A stretch of 64,000 nt of DNA from Epinephelus fuscoguttatus (Eukaryota > Chordata > Actinopteri > Perciformes > Serranidae). The stretch is taken from positions 1,195,501 to 1,259,500 of the forward strand of contig NC_064752.1 in NCBI RefSeq assembly GCF_011397635.1, read 5' to 3'. The notes below the pieces were generated by a model. That model was not told where the DNA came from, searched no databases, and saw only the letters and a program-made list of their open reading frames with translations. How positions within the stretch are numbered: position 1 is the stretch's first letter; each line of letters starts with the position of its first letter. A program made the position numbers and the translations under genes. This document shows, one piece after another, positions 33,626 through 44,309 of the stretch.

Positions 33626-35009
33626 CTAACTGCTCTGTTTCACTGTCACACACACCTTCAGTGGTAATATCTTCAGTTCATCCACAGTCCTAAAATATGG
33701 AAACACCCTCTCAGTGAAACTGTGTGTGAAGGTGTGTATGTGTGTGTTAGTATCAGGATCAGAGAACGACAGCTTTCCTCTGTTCCAGTCCAGATTCACT
33801 CTGATCCTCTGGAGCTTCTTCTGCACTTTGAGATCAGTGGGTGGATCTGGAATTGACTGTGCAAGGTATTTACGTTTATGGAACCCTATTACCCAAAATT
33901 CAGACTTTATACGTCCCTTCCTCTGGACAGACTCTGCTAACACACCCAGAAACCAGACTGTACTGTCTCCAACCTCGACATCCCAGCTGTGAGTCCCTGA
34001 GTTAAAGCCCTCAGAGCCCAGGACACAGTAGTAAGAATCAATCCTCTCTGGATTATCAGGAAGCTGCTGTCTCTGTCCTCGTCTCACACTGGTCAGATCT
34101 TCAGACAGGATGAGATACGTATCAGCAGTGTTTGGGTCCAGAATCAGAGGAGTGTAGGAGACCATGTACTTCATCTTGTTCCAGATGTTGAAGGTCAGGT
34201 TGCCCAGGTGTTTGGCCTCGTCTATCAGAGCTCCTGAGAGCAGCTGTGGATCATCCAGCAGGGGGCGCTGCTGGACTCTGTCCACTGCAGCCTTGTAGTT
34301 GAGCAGGAATGAGACGTCTTCAGCTCTCAGCTCGTCCTCTGTGGCTCTGACTGTGTCTGAAAGAGCTGCTATCTCTCTGCTCAGAGCCTCCATCTTCTCC
34401 TTCATCATCTGACTCTTCTGCTCCTCTTCCTCCCTCAGTGCAGCCATCCTGGCCTCCTCTTCCTCTTCTAGAAACTGGTGAAGCTTCTTAAACTGCTCCT
34501 TAATCTGCCTCTCTGTGCCGGGCCTGGACCTTCATGTGTTGTGCTGTTTGTTCACACTTCACTTTAACTTGTTCACAAACCTTTAACTTCTCCTTTAAGG
34601 GCTCCAGAGTTTCCTCAAGTTCCTTCTTGTGTTGTCGTGCAGCTTCATCGATGGGTCTGAATCTGTGGTTGGTGTGTTTTTCTGAATCTCTGCAGACGAG
34701 ACACACTGGCTGCTGATGGTCCAGACAGAAGAGTTTGAGCTTCTCAGAGTGCAGACTGCAGAGAGCCTCTGAAGCTCTCTGATCTCTCTCCAATAAGAAG
34801 GCCTCACACAGGTTCTTCAATGCCAGGTTTAAAGGAGGTTCCATTGAAGATCTTCTCTTACAAACTGGACACTCACGTTCTTGTCTCTGTCTCCACCAGT
34901 TCTGCAGACAGTCTTTACAGAAGCTGTGGCTACATGACAGAACAACAGGATCTCTAAAGACGTCCTGACAGACCTGACAGCAGAGATCCTCCTCTGATCT
35001 GGAAGCCAT
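33626..35009 (-). pseudogene. TRIM-family RING/B-box/coiled-coil/PRY-SPRY gene, copy 2, frameshifted
   Basis: Start ATG at 35009 corresponds to copy 1. RING ligands C11 to C50 are all present, and B-box 2 is complete (C84, H87, C95, D98, C103, C106, H112, H115). After 169 codons the frame ends in HREAD-stop at 34500. Compared with copy 1, two nucleotides are missing just before the conserved ACAGAGAGGCAG (about 34515-34520). The other frame then carries the rest of the coiled coil and an intact PRY/SPRY domain to 33626 ([15 protein letters not shown]). As it stands it yields a RING/B-box protein with a truncated coiled coil and no SPRY domain. A sequencing error cannot be excluded, but copy 3 is broken at the same place. 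It carries the 5' UTR intron. Confidence 0.8.
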
Positions 35010-35026
35010 TTAGTCTCTGAGTGAAG

Positions 35027-35135
35027 CTGAAAACACAGCAGACAGAAAGTACAGTCAGTCATGGCTCCCCTCCCTCCTCTACTAACTTCACTGAAATGTA
35101 CTTTGACTTTGAGTGGTGTTTTTAGTCAAACTCAC
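35027..35135 (-). other. 5' UTR intron of TRIM copy 2
   Basis: On the minus strand, donor GTGAGTTT follows CTGAAG and acceptor TTTTCAG precedes CTTCACTCAGAG. Length is 109 nt. The same sites are found in copies 1 and 3. Confidence 0.75.
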
Positions 35136-35395
35136 CTTCAGTGTTTGGAGTGTCAGCAGGTTGAAGCAGCAGTGTTGGAGTTTTAGCTGAACTCACTCAG
35201 AGGAAGTTGTTAGTTTGGTCTGAAGGTGAATCTGATCGTCTGTCCTTCAGTCTGTCTGTCTCTCTGCAGTGAGGAAGAATAACGAGTGTTTCCTGGTTTG
35301 TGTCAGGTGAGAAGTGGACTTTTGTCAGACCTTCTCTGCTGTTGCTTGACATTTAACACAGGGGTGTGTTTCATTCCAAAGTACTGATTTATTGC
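35136..35395 (-). promoter_or_regulatory. Non-coding exon 1 and upstream region of TRIM copy 2
   Basis: Homologous to 3500-3788 and to 43788-44020, including GACGATCAGATTCACCTTCA. Beyond about 35395 the similarity to the other copies ends, marking the edge of the duplicated unit. Confidence 0.55.
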
Positions 35396-36121
35396 TGGAT
35401 ATAAAGACTGATAGTGTGCGGCAGACTGATGCAACAGTTCAATAGTAGTTTCGATGAATGCTGAATGAAGTAGAGAATTTAATTTAGTGAGGGATATTTT
35501 GAAAATTGACCATGGAATATACAGTACAGTAGATGGGTGCTATGGAATTGATTAAAATAAAATAATGTGTTTAAAAGGAACCACAAAACATTGCAGCTGA
35601 GACGTAGCTTGGAAGATTGTAGGAAAGGGAAACATCATGGAATAATATATGTAAGGAATATCATCCTGTCGTCAGAAGTCAATGTTGCCATTGTACATTT
35701 CTGCAAACTGTGAATATGAAGTTGGGGTGGAGGGGATGGTACAGTGGCATGCAAAAGTTTGGGCACCCCTGGTCAAAATTTAATTTCTGCAAGTATTTAA
35801 GTAGATGAAGATGAACTGATCTACAACGACATGAGGTTAAAGATGGAACATGCATTTCAACATTTTAAGCAGGATTAGTGAATTATTTCTGTTGTAGACA
35901 ATTTTAGAGTGAAAATAAATGAAAGGAGCACCATGCAAAGGTTTGGGCACCCCAAGACATTTGAGCTCTCAGACAACTTTTCCCAGGGTCCAGACCTTAA
36001 TGAGCTTGTTAGGGCTCTGGCTTGTTCACAGTCATTGTTAGGAAAGGCCAGCTGATGCTAATTTCAAAGCTTTATAAATACTCTGACTCCTGAAGCTGGA
36101 TTCTGGTGATGTTATCTATAG

Positions 36122-36602
36122 ACATGCTTCTGCCTCCACTCTGTGTTATATGATAAGGTGGGATGGGCACCTTTATCTGTGCGAAGAGATATGCACTGGC
36201 TACTTTTCATTTATAAAGTTTTGAATGGCAGCATGCCACCATACCTCAGCACTTTATTGAACTGATCACATAGTAATTACTCTACACGTTCAACTGATTG
36301 CTTAATGCTCGATGTTTCCCGCACTAACACTGAATTTGGTAAAACTGCATTTAGTTCTTCTGCAGCATCTTCCTGGAACACCTTGCAACGTACACATAAA
36401 CTCAACACAATGGTTTCTATAGGCCAGTTTAAAACTATGATTACTAACCACTGTACTTTTGAATGTAACTGTTTTTAAAGGTGTTCGATCTGTTGTTATT
36501 TGCTCGTTCTTTGTGATTTTTAATTGTTGTTTGTTGTGCTCTCGACATCATTGTAAATGAGGGCTCGCCCTCAATGATTCCTCGAGATTTAAATAAGGTT
36601 AC
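36122..36602 (+). mobile_element. L2/CR1-like LINE 3' fragment inside the Tc1 element
   Basis: The translation gives HWLLFIYKVLNGSMPPYLS, followed by NTEFGKTAFSSSAASSWNTL and a downstream NEGSP-type block near the stop, matching the C-terminal part of fish CR1/L2-group reverse transcriptases. The Tc1 sequence resumes with AAACACAAAGCAGGAGAAGA. Both breakpoints are approximate. Confidence 0.7.
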
Positions 36603-36639
36603 ATGAAACACAAAGCAGGAGAAGACTATAAGGAGATAG

Positions 36640-37460
36640 CAAAGTGTTTTCAGGGAGCTGTGACCTTAGTTTGTCATGTCATTAAGAAATAAATAGTTAA
36701 CAGGAAGTGTTGAGGTCAAGTTGAGATTTGCAAGACCAAAAAAACTTTCTGAGACAGCTGCTCGTAGGATTGTTAGAAGGACAAATCAACACCTCTGTTT
36801 GACTTCAAAAGACCTGCAGGAAGATTTCTCAGACTCTGGAGTGGTGGTGCACTGTTCTACTGTGCAGACACACCTGGACAAATATGACCTCCATGGAAGA
36901 GTCATCAGAAGAAAACCTTTCCTGTGTCCTCACCACAAAATTCAGCATCAGAAGTTTGCAATGGAACATCGAAACAAGCCTGATGCTTTTTGGAAACAAG
37001 TCCTGTGGACTGATGAAGGTAAAACAGAACTTTTTGGACACAGTGAGCAAAGGTGTTTTGGAGAACAAACTGTTAAACACGGGGGTGGATGGATGATGCT
37101 TTGGGCTTGTGTTGCAGCCAGTGGCATGGGGAACATTTCACAGGTAGAGGGAAGAATGGATTCAGTTAAATTCCAGACATGACAGCATCTGTAGAAAACT
37201 TGAACATGAAGAGAGGATGGCTTCTACAACAGGACAATGATCCATAACACACCTCCAAATCCACAATGGCAACCTCAAGAGGAGCCAGCTGAAGGTTTGG
37301 CCTCACCCTTCACAGTCCCCCGACCTAAACATCATTAACATCTGTGGATAGAGCTCAAAGAGCAGAGCATGAAGACGGCCCAAGAATCTCACAGAGCTAG
37401 AAGCCTTCTGCAGGAAGAATGGGTGAAAATCCTCCAAACAAGAAGTGAAAGACTCTAAGC
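36640..37460 (+). pseudogene. Tc1 transposase remnant
   Basis: A run of 153 codons (36721-37182) includes RRTNQHLCLTSKDL, the first catalytic region WTDEGKTELFG and HGGGWMMLWAC. A shifted frame then gives LQQDNDP with the second Asp. The third catalytic residue is lost: where the family reads DLNIIEN-LW, a short deletion leaves NIINIC followed by a stop. Several further stops confirm inactivity. Confidence 0.85.
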
Positions 37461-38225
37461 TAGATACAAAAAGTATTTAGAAGCTGTGATACTTGTCAAA
37501 GGGGGCGCTACTGAGCACTGACCATGCAGGGTGCCCAAACTTTTGCTTCAGGCCCTTTTTATTCTTTGTTATTTTAAAACTGTAAAAGATTAAAATTTAA
37601 AAGTAATCTTGCTCAGAATATTGAATAAATGTTTCATCTCTGACTTCATGCCTTTTGGAGATCAGGTCATCTTCTACTTTCTTAACTTCTCACAGTAAAA
37701 GAGATTTTAACCAGGGGTGCCCAAACCTTTGCATGTTGCTGTAAATGGTGTGACACTTTGATGAGACGTCTGCCAAGCTGCAGACTATGGTTCGAGACTA
37801 ACAAACAACAAAAACATTTGTGATTAGGGAGCCGTTGCTGTTTCCAGCAGCTTTTTAGCCACCACAAAACCTGGGTGTTTTTGGTTAGTGCCACGAAAAG
37901 TGGTTGTTTATTACAGAGACTTCACTGATTTTCAGCGGGGATTAATTGTGTTGCCAAAATCCGGATTTGAGGATAAAACATGATCTTTCTCTGAACATGA
38001 ACAAGTGGTTACAAACATTACAACCATTACATATTTGTGGTTTGCAGAATTGTGCAAGACCAACATTTTTCTGGTGATCGGGTTTGGAATACCGTGGAAT
38101 ATTGTTTGGTTTTGATCAATCACAAAGTGATATTACAATAAAACTGATCACAGTTTTTCTCATTTGCTTTGGCTCAATCCATGAACTTTTTTTTTTTCAA
38201 AACATTTAATTAAAACTTCTTAACA

Positions 38226-38762
38226 GTCAGTTTGTTGCATGGACTGTAAAAATAATGGACGCAGCTTCCAAGACGTCACCCATTGGTTTGTGGATTCATG
38301 TTTTGAAGCCTTGAGTTTGGCATTTCGGCTGTTGCTATCTTGGTTTTTTGGATCCAGAAGTGACCATATTTGGGCGTGAGAGTGGAGCTGTGGAGGAGCG
38401 AGGGGTGGATCTGACTGAAAAGCTGAGGACACTATTGGCAGACGGGCAGTCACTTAAAACAATCCACCCTTATTTATGCATAACTTTAAACCTCAATAAA
38501 ATGTAAATGAGAACGTTAAGTAAGAATTCATCCCCCGCACAGTCGCTATGAACCACTAAATTAGCTTCAAAGAGCAAAACTGTTTTTTGTACGAGGCTGT
38601 AAACATGTTTGTTTCTGCTGTAAAGTTGAGCATTTTAACATGGGGGTCTGTGGGGACTGACTCACTCTTTGGAGCCAGCCTCAAGTGGACATTAGAGGAA
38701 CTGCAGTTTTTGGAACTTTGGTGTTGGCTTCATGTCTCAGCCCTGGAGGTCGCCGCTTGGTT
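38226..38762 (-). repeat. Family D MITE, inverted copy
   Basis: Reverse complement of the order in 20774-21262, with ends GCATGGACTGTAAAAATAAT and CCTGGAGGTCGCCGCTTGG. At about 537 bp it is the longest copy in the window. A frame at 38220-38453 through it is incidental. Confidence 0.75.
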
Positions 38763-39512
38763 TGTTGTAAGAAAAAGAGTAAGAACAGTCATCTCCAATT
38801 TGCACAGTAACCACTTGCTGATCAAAACTGATGAATGCGTTGCCAGTGAAACTGTCACACTCTTCACAACCTCTAAACACTAATCTATCAGACATACATG
38901 TATACTCCATTAATATCTGTGACACTGAATGTTTGTGATGTCTGATCAAGCTTGGAAGCACTGGATATGATTTTACATGAAAGATCTTCAGTACATGTAA
39001 CACATTACGACACAAATAAACGTAATGTTTCCATAGAAACGTGCACACCCTTGACTGTGGACTACAGTATTGTACAGTAAGCCTACTGTTGGAATCAGAA
39101 TCTGAAATTCTCTGTGTGATACACATTAGCATTCAGCGAGACAAAACTGACAGTCTTGTATAGTACAGTCAGCAGTCAGTGTCAACAAAGAGGAACGAAA
39201 CAGAGATATGTATAAAAGACACATTTCCAGAGTCGACTGGAAATGCTGAAAAATACCTGAACATTTTGACCAGTACGGCTCACATGCTGACAAAACATCT
39301 TTGCATTGTGGTGTCTGTGGCCAATTTACTGACACAGTCACAAGGTGTTGATGGATGAATTTAATGTTTGAGGTGAGTTAGGACCTTCTGAAGACATGCT
39401 GCGATGTCCCACGAGACAGCTGTGACAGTTGCACTTCCTGTTTGGAGAATGTTAAAACTCTTTAAAAAGAAATGAGCCGAAACATTTAAGAAATACTGTA
39501 ACAATGAACCTC
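38763..39512. other. Unclassified non-coding sequence
   Basis: No supported gene. Minus-strand frames near 38740-39340 have no recognised domain. Confidence 0.45.
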
Positions 39513-40299
39513 CCTCACTGCAGAGATGGGCAAAAATACATCAAAATGTATTTTGATACAAAATACAAAATACCCCTCAAATAAATGTATGAAAATAAAA
39601 TACATGTATTTTGTATTTTCAAATACAGAAAATACTTTTTTTATTTTTCTTTTTAGCAGCGACCCGCAGCTCTATAGGTCACTCCATCGGTCGGTTGGTC
39701 GGTTGGTCCACAAAGCTTTTTTCGTGAATAACTCAAAAAGTCCTTGACCAAAAATGCTCAAAATTTGCATACTGCAACTACAGACCATGAGTAACTATGC
39801 CAGAAAGAATGCCCACGATTCGTCCATAGGTGGCGCTATATTAACCGATTTAATTCTTTTTGTGAATAACTCAAGTCCTTGACCAAAAATGCTCAAAATG
39901 TACATGCTGCAATTAGAGACCATAAGTAACTATGCCAGAAAGAACAACCATGATTCATCCATTAATGGCGTGCATAAGCATCGCTAGCTTGATATTATAA
40001 CTATCATCACCATGTATTTATACAAAAGGCTATGTAGCCAGCCCCAGACATAAATCATACATCAAGCCAGTTGACATCTGTCACACTCAGATAAAATATT
40101 TACCTTGACAGACAATCTGTTGAACTTGGAAGACGTGAGCAGCAAGGTAGTCTACTGGCGGTGTGGGTCCATCCACGTGAGCAGCATGCCTGGAAAGTCT
40201 AGTCTAGCTGTGCTGTGAACTGTCCACCAACGGTCTCGCTAAACAGCAGCAAGATACTGTAGCTACTGTAGCTAAGCATAGTAGCTGCACTACGCTTTT

Positions 40300-40750
40300 G
40301 CACATTGTTGGGGGGACAGAGCCTTCTCGGTTGCTGCCCCCACCCTCTGGAATTCCCTCCCAAAACTCATCCGTGACTGCACTGACCTCCCATCATTCAA
40401 ATCACTACTCAAAACTCACCTGTTCCGTTCTGCTTTTAATGTTTAGCTACTTTTATTCATTTACTTATTTACTTGTTTTTTCACTCCCATTACTATTCCT
40501 CTTTGTCTTCGATGTCTTTGCTGAAAATTGTTGTTTTATTTGATGTGTTTGAATTGTCTCTGTAAAGTGATTTTGAGAACTTTGAAAAGCGCTTTTTAAA
40601 TAAAATGTATTATTATTGTTGTTTTATATTGTCCTTGTCTTCTGTTTATCTTTTTGCACTTACATGTATGTACTTCTTTTCTTTGGTTTTAAATGTAAAG
40701 CATCTTTGAGAGCTGTAAAAGGGCTGTATAAATATAATGTATTATTATTA
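40300..40750 (+). mobile_element. L2-like LINE 3' fragment inside the hAT element
   Basis: Frame 40318-40446 encodes RAFSVAAPTLWNSLPKLIR, then DLPSFKSLLKTHLF and a stop, the C-terminus of L2 reverse transcriptase. Two 3' tails follow: GCGCTTTTTAAATAAAATG with TATTATT at about 40590-40615, and GCTGTATAAATATAATG with TATTATTATTA at about 40720-40750. The second suggests a tandem or second insertion. Confidence 0.85.
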
Positions 40751-40840
40751 GTTAACTTGTTTGCTTGTTTGCAACTTTTTTTCAAATGAAAAATAGAAAA
40801 CAAAATCTAGGGACATGTAGGCTACCCTAAAATATTATTT

Positions 40841-40910
40841 ATTGATTCAGATTTAGATTCAGACAACTTTATTGATCCCACATGAGGCAATTCATTTGCA
40901 GCATACTCAT
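40841..40910 (-). repeat. LINE 3' tail, inverted
   Basis: GATTCAGATTTAGATTCAGA followed by CAACTTTATTGATCCCACAT is, on the minus strand, the GGGATCAATAAAGTTG tail with a GAATCT repeat typical of a fish LINE. Confidence 0.6.
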
Positions 40911-41296
40911 CCCAAGCATCAACCACAACATACAATTTCCTATGTTATGCACAGTCCAGTAAAACAGACCACTAGGTCATTGAAGGGCACATTGAATGGC
41001 CCAAGTTTAAAAAAAAACATATAGATAAAAATATATAAATATAAAAAAAAAAGTAAAAAATATTGCTACATCCAGTATTATAAGAATGTGTAGCCTATTA
41101 TTTTTGTTTTTTGATTCATGGAGAAAGTATTCTGAGTATTTTAAATACAAAAGTACTCCACTCAAAAGTATTTTGTTACAAATTACATTTGCTTTTTATA
41201 GGCCTTATCAAATACAAATTACAAAATACTCAAATGTAACTGAAATGCGTATTTTAAATACAAGTTATGGAAATACTGCCCATCCCTGCCTCACTG

Positions 41297-42240
41297 TACC
41301 TGTTACAGCTCTGCTGCATCAGACCACAGATACAGCAATTCCACCTTCTAATATCAGGCTCGTTTGCAAAATGCTGTGCTGCCAAACTAAAGAACAGAAG
41401 CAGAGGCCGTGATCATAGTAGGATATAGAGTGATAAAATCTACATGTAGAGTGGCTGGTAGTGGTGGAAGAGACAAACAACACAAACTTTGACCCAGGAG
41501 AACGAGGTTTAAATCCCATGTGAAAACAATATTTACAACAGATCATCACTATAAAGCTAAACACAGTAAAGTTCATAAATGTAATGTAAAAACCAACAGT
41601 GCTGTTTTCTGATAATCCAAATCAAAGTTACACAGTAGTTACAGTATATTTGGAATATGCATTTATATATGGATTAGTATGTACAAAATGATTTTAATTA
41701 AGCATCATGTGGAATCATAACTCTATATTAATAATATAAGTAGCCACAATGGTGCTATGATTGGAGTGGATTTAATGTAAAAATATTAATGAAGTTATTG
41801 ATATGAAACAGTTTAATCCTGTTGAGTTGAACACACTTTGATCAGCAGAGGGCGCTAAAGCATCAGTAAAAAGTCCTGCTGGAAGTTCCTCAAATCACAT
41901 GACATTAAAAAAAGACTCTGGATGCAGTTTACCTGCTGAAAATGAAGATTTGAATCTAAAGTCATGCCGTCACTTCTCATCATCACTTATGGATTATAGT
42001 GAGTATATTTCTGTCTCTGCTAACAGGAGTTACACAGTTTGAAGTAAAGTCACAATAAGTTTCAGTTTGTCAGATGTGTGATATGACTCAGTCTGGAAAC
42101 ATTCAAGAATATCACTTCAATTAAAAAGATGTTTTCATGTTAAAGTCGTCAGCCTCTCTGTCTCAGCCTGTGTCTCCAGCTAATACGTCACTTTGACACT
42201 GTGCTGTTATTTTTTATTCCCAGTTTAAGAGGAGAGTGAC
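41297..42240. other. Unclassified non-coding sequence
   Basis: No supported gene. It lies downstream of TRIM copy 3, whose similarity to copy 1 fades shortly left of 42240. Confidence 0.45.
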
Positions 42241-42289
42241 TTTTCTCTTTAAGAAATAAACATCATAAATATAATCATTCTCTTTATCT

Positions 42290-43661
42290 CTAACTGCTCT
42301 GTTCCACTGTCACACACACCTTCAGTGGTAATATCTGCACTTTAGCAGCAGAGTAAATGAATGGAAACACCCTCTCAGTGAAAGTGTGTGTGAAGGTGTG
42401 TATGTGTGTGTTAGTATCAGGATCAGAGAATGACAGCTTTCCTCTGTTCCAGTCCAGATTCACTCTGATCCTCTGGAGCTTCTTCTTCACTTTGAGATCA
42501 GTGGGTGGAGCTGGTAGAGACTGTGCGAGGTATTTACCTTTAAGGAACCCTATTCCCCATAATCCAGACTGTATGCGTCCCTTCCTCTGGACAGACCCTG
42601 CTAACACACCCAGAAACCATAGTGTACTGTCTCCAACCTCGACATCCCAGCTGTGAGTCCCTGAGTTAAAGCCCTCAGAGCTCAGGACACAGTAGTATTC
42701 ATCAAACCTCTCTGGATTATCAGGAAGCTGCTGTCTCTGTCCTCGTCTCACACTGGTCAGATCTTCAGACAGGATGAGGTCTGGATGCACAGTGTTTGGG
42801 TCCAGAATCAGAGGAGTGTAGGAGACCATGTCCTTCATCTTGTTCCAGATGTTGAAGGTCAGGTTGCCCAGGTGTTTGGCCTCGTCTATCAGAGCTCCTG
42901 AGAGCAGCTGTGGATCATCCAGCAGGGGGCGCTGCTGGACTCTGTCCACTGCAGCCTTGTAGTTGAGCAGGAATGAGACGTCTTCAGCTCTCAGCTCGTC
43001 CTCTGTGGCTCTGACTGTGTCTGAAAGAGCTGCTATCTCTCTGCTCAGAGCCTCCATCTTCTCCTTCATCATCTGACTCTTCTGCTCCTCTTCCTCCCTC
43101 AGTGCAGCCATCCTGGCCTCCTCTTCCTCTTCTAGAAACTGGTGAAGCTTCTTAAACTGCTCCTTAATCTGCCTCTCTGTGTGTGTGTTGTGCTGTTTGT
43201 TCACACTTCACTTTAACTTGTTCACAAACCTTTAACTTCTCCTTTAAGGGCTCCAGAGTTTCCTCAAGTTCCTTCTTGTGTTGTCGTGCAGCTTCAACGA
43301 CAGGTCTGAATCTGTGCTTGGTGTGTTTTTCTGAATCTCTGCAGACGACACACACTGGCTGCTGATGGTCCAGACAGAAGAGTTTGAGTTTCTCAGAGTG
43401 CAGACTGCAGAGAGCCTCTGAAGCTCTCTGATCTCTCTCCAATAAGAAGGCCTCACACAGGTTCTTTAACACCAGACTAACAGGTGGCTTTGCAGTTGAA
43501 GATACTGTCTTACAAACTGGACACTCATGTTCTTGTCTCTGTCTCCACCAGTTCTGCAGACAGTCTTTACAGAAGCTGTGGCTACATGACAGAACAACAG
43601 GATCTCTAAAGACGTCCTGACAGACCGGACAGCAGAGATCCTCCTCTGATCTGGAAGCCAT
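42290..43661 (-). pseudogene. TRIM-family RING/B-box/coiled-coil/PRY-SPRY gene, copy 3, frameshifted
   Basis: ATG at 43661. RING ligands C11 to C50 and B-box ligands (C85, H88, C96, D99, C104, C107, H113, H116) are intact, but the frame ends in HREAD-stop at 43164 after 165 codons. Compared with copy 1, 17 nt are missing and the site is now a short AC run (about 43179-43192). The rest of the coiled coil and a complete PRY/SPRY domain continue in the other frame to 42290. An ATG at 43204 opens that second frame (304 codons), so a RING-less coiled-coil/SPRY product is conceivable but unproven. The upstream region and 5' UTR intron match the other copies. Confidence 0.8.
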
Positions 43662-43678
43662 TTAGTCTCTGAGTGAAG

Positions 43679-43787
43679 CTGAAAACACAGCAGACAGAAA
43701 GTACAGTCAGTCATGGCTCCCCTCCCTCCTCTACTAACTTCACTGAAATGTACTTTGACTTTGAGTGGTGTTTTTAGTCAAACTCAC
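43679..43787 (-). other. 5' UTR intron of TRIM copy 3
   Basis: Donor GTGAGTTT after CTGAAG and acceptor TTTTCAG before CTTCACTCAGAG on the minus strand, 109 nt, as in copy 2. Confidence 0.75.
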
Positions 43788-44020
43788 CTTCAGTGTGTGG
43801 AGTGTCAGCAGGTTGAAGCAGCAGTGTTGGAGTTTTAGCTGAACTCACTCAGAGGAAGTTGTTAGTTTGGTCTGAAGGTGAATCTGATCGTCTGTTCTTC
43901 AGTCTGTGTGTGTCTCTCTGCAGTGAGGAAGAATAACTTTCGGATTCCTGGTTTGTGTCAGGTGAGTCAGGTAACTGGTGGAGCTTTGTCACATCTCTGC
44001 TACATGCTATAACATGTAAC
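43788..44020 (-). promoter_or_regulatory. Non-coding exon 1 and upstream region of TRIM copy 3
   Basis: Closely matches the upstream region of copy 1, including GGAATCCGAAAGTTATTCTT. Similarity ends near 44020. Confidence 0.55.
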
Positions 44021-44309
44021 ACAGGGTGGTGCACTGAGCAGCAGGCAGTTTGAAATTAGTTTGCACATTGTGAAAATGTAATTCAGCAAAATCCCAGGAA
44101 CATTCTGAAAATGGGGAACGGTGGAACATTGAAGGAAAGGAGTCACATGGAATATTGTGGGAGCAGGGTAGTATACAGTACAGTCAGGAATCACCTATGT
44201 AAGAGGTACAATAAAAAATGAATGAATGAAAAGCTGAATGAATTATATATGGATGGGATGACTTGGACATAATGCCATGGACCATTTTAGGTAAGGGGTC
44301 ACATGGAAT

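Larger units (their letters stand above)
35742..37741 (+). mobile_element. Tc1-like transposon with nested LINE fragment
   Basis: The terminal inverted repeats begin CAGTGGCATGCAAAAGTTTG and, at the right, end with CAAACCTTTGCATGTTGCTG; CACCCCTGGT continues both. TA duplications lie at 35740-35741 and 37742-37743. The 2.0-kb length includes about 480 bp of inserted LINE sequence, so the element itself is close to a typical 1.5-kb Tc1. Confidence 0.9.
35640..38070 (+). mobile_element. Family B element interrupted by a Tc1 element
   Basis: The left end has TTTCTGCAAACTGTGAATAT. The right end has ATATTTGTGGTTTGCAGAAT, its near inverted copy. After removing the Tc1 insertion, GGAGGGGATGG joins to GCCAAGCTGCAGAC as in the copy at 47440-47475. 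The interior holds one to two of the ~60-bp minisatellite units (CCAGCAGCTTTTTAGCC). No protein is encoded by the family B part. Confidence 0.65.
39521..41288. mobile_element. hAT-type element with exact 8-bp target duplication
   Basis: The ends CAGAGATGGGCAAAAATAC and (inverted) CAGGGATGGGCAGTATTTCC are terminal inverted repeats. CCTCACTG is present on both sides (39513-39520 and 41289-41296). Next to the ends lie AT-rich arms rich in AAATACAAAATAC. The interior holds a duplicated block of about 120 bp (39719-39840 and 39861-39965), an L2-like fragment and an inverted LINE tail. No transposase was seen. Confidence 0.9.
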
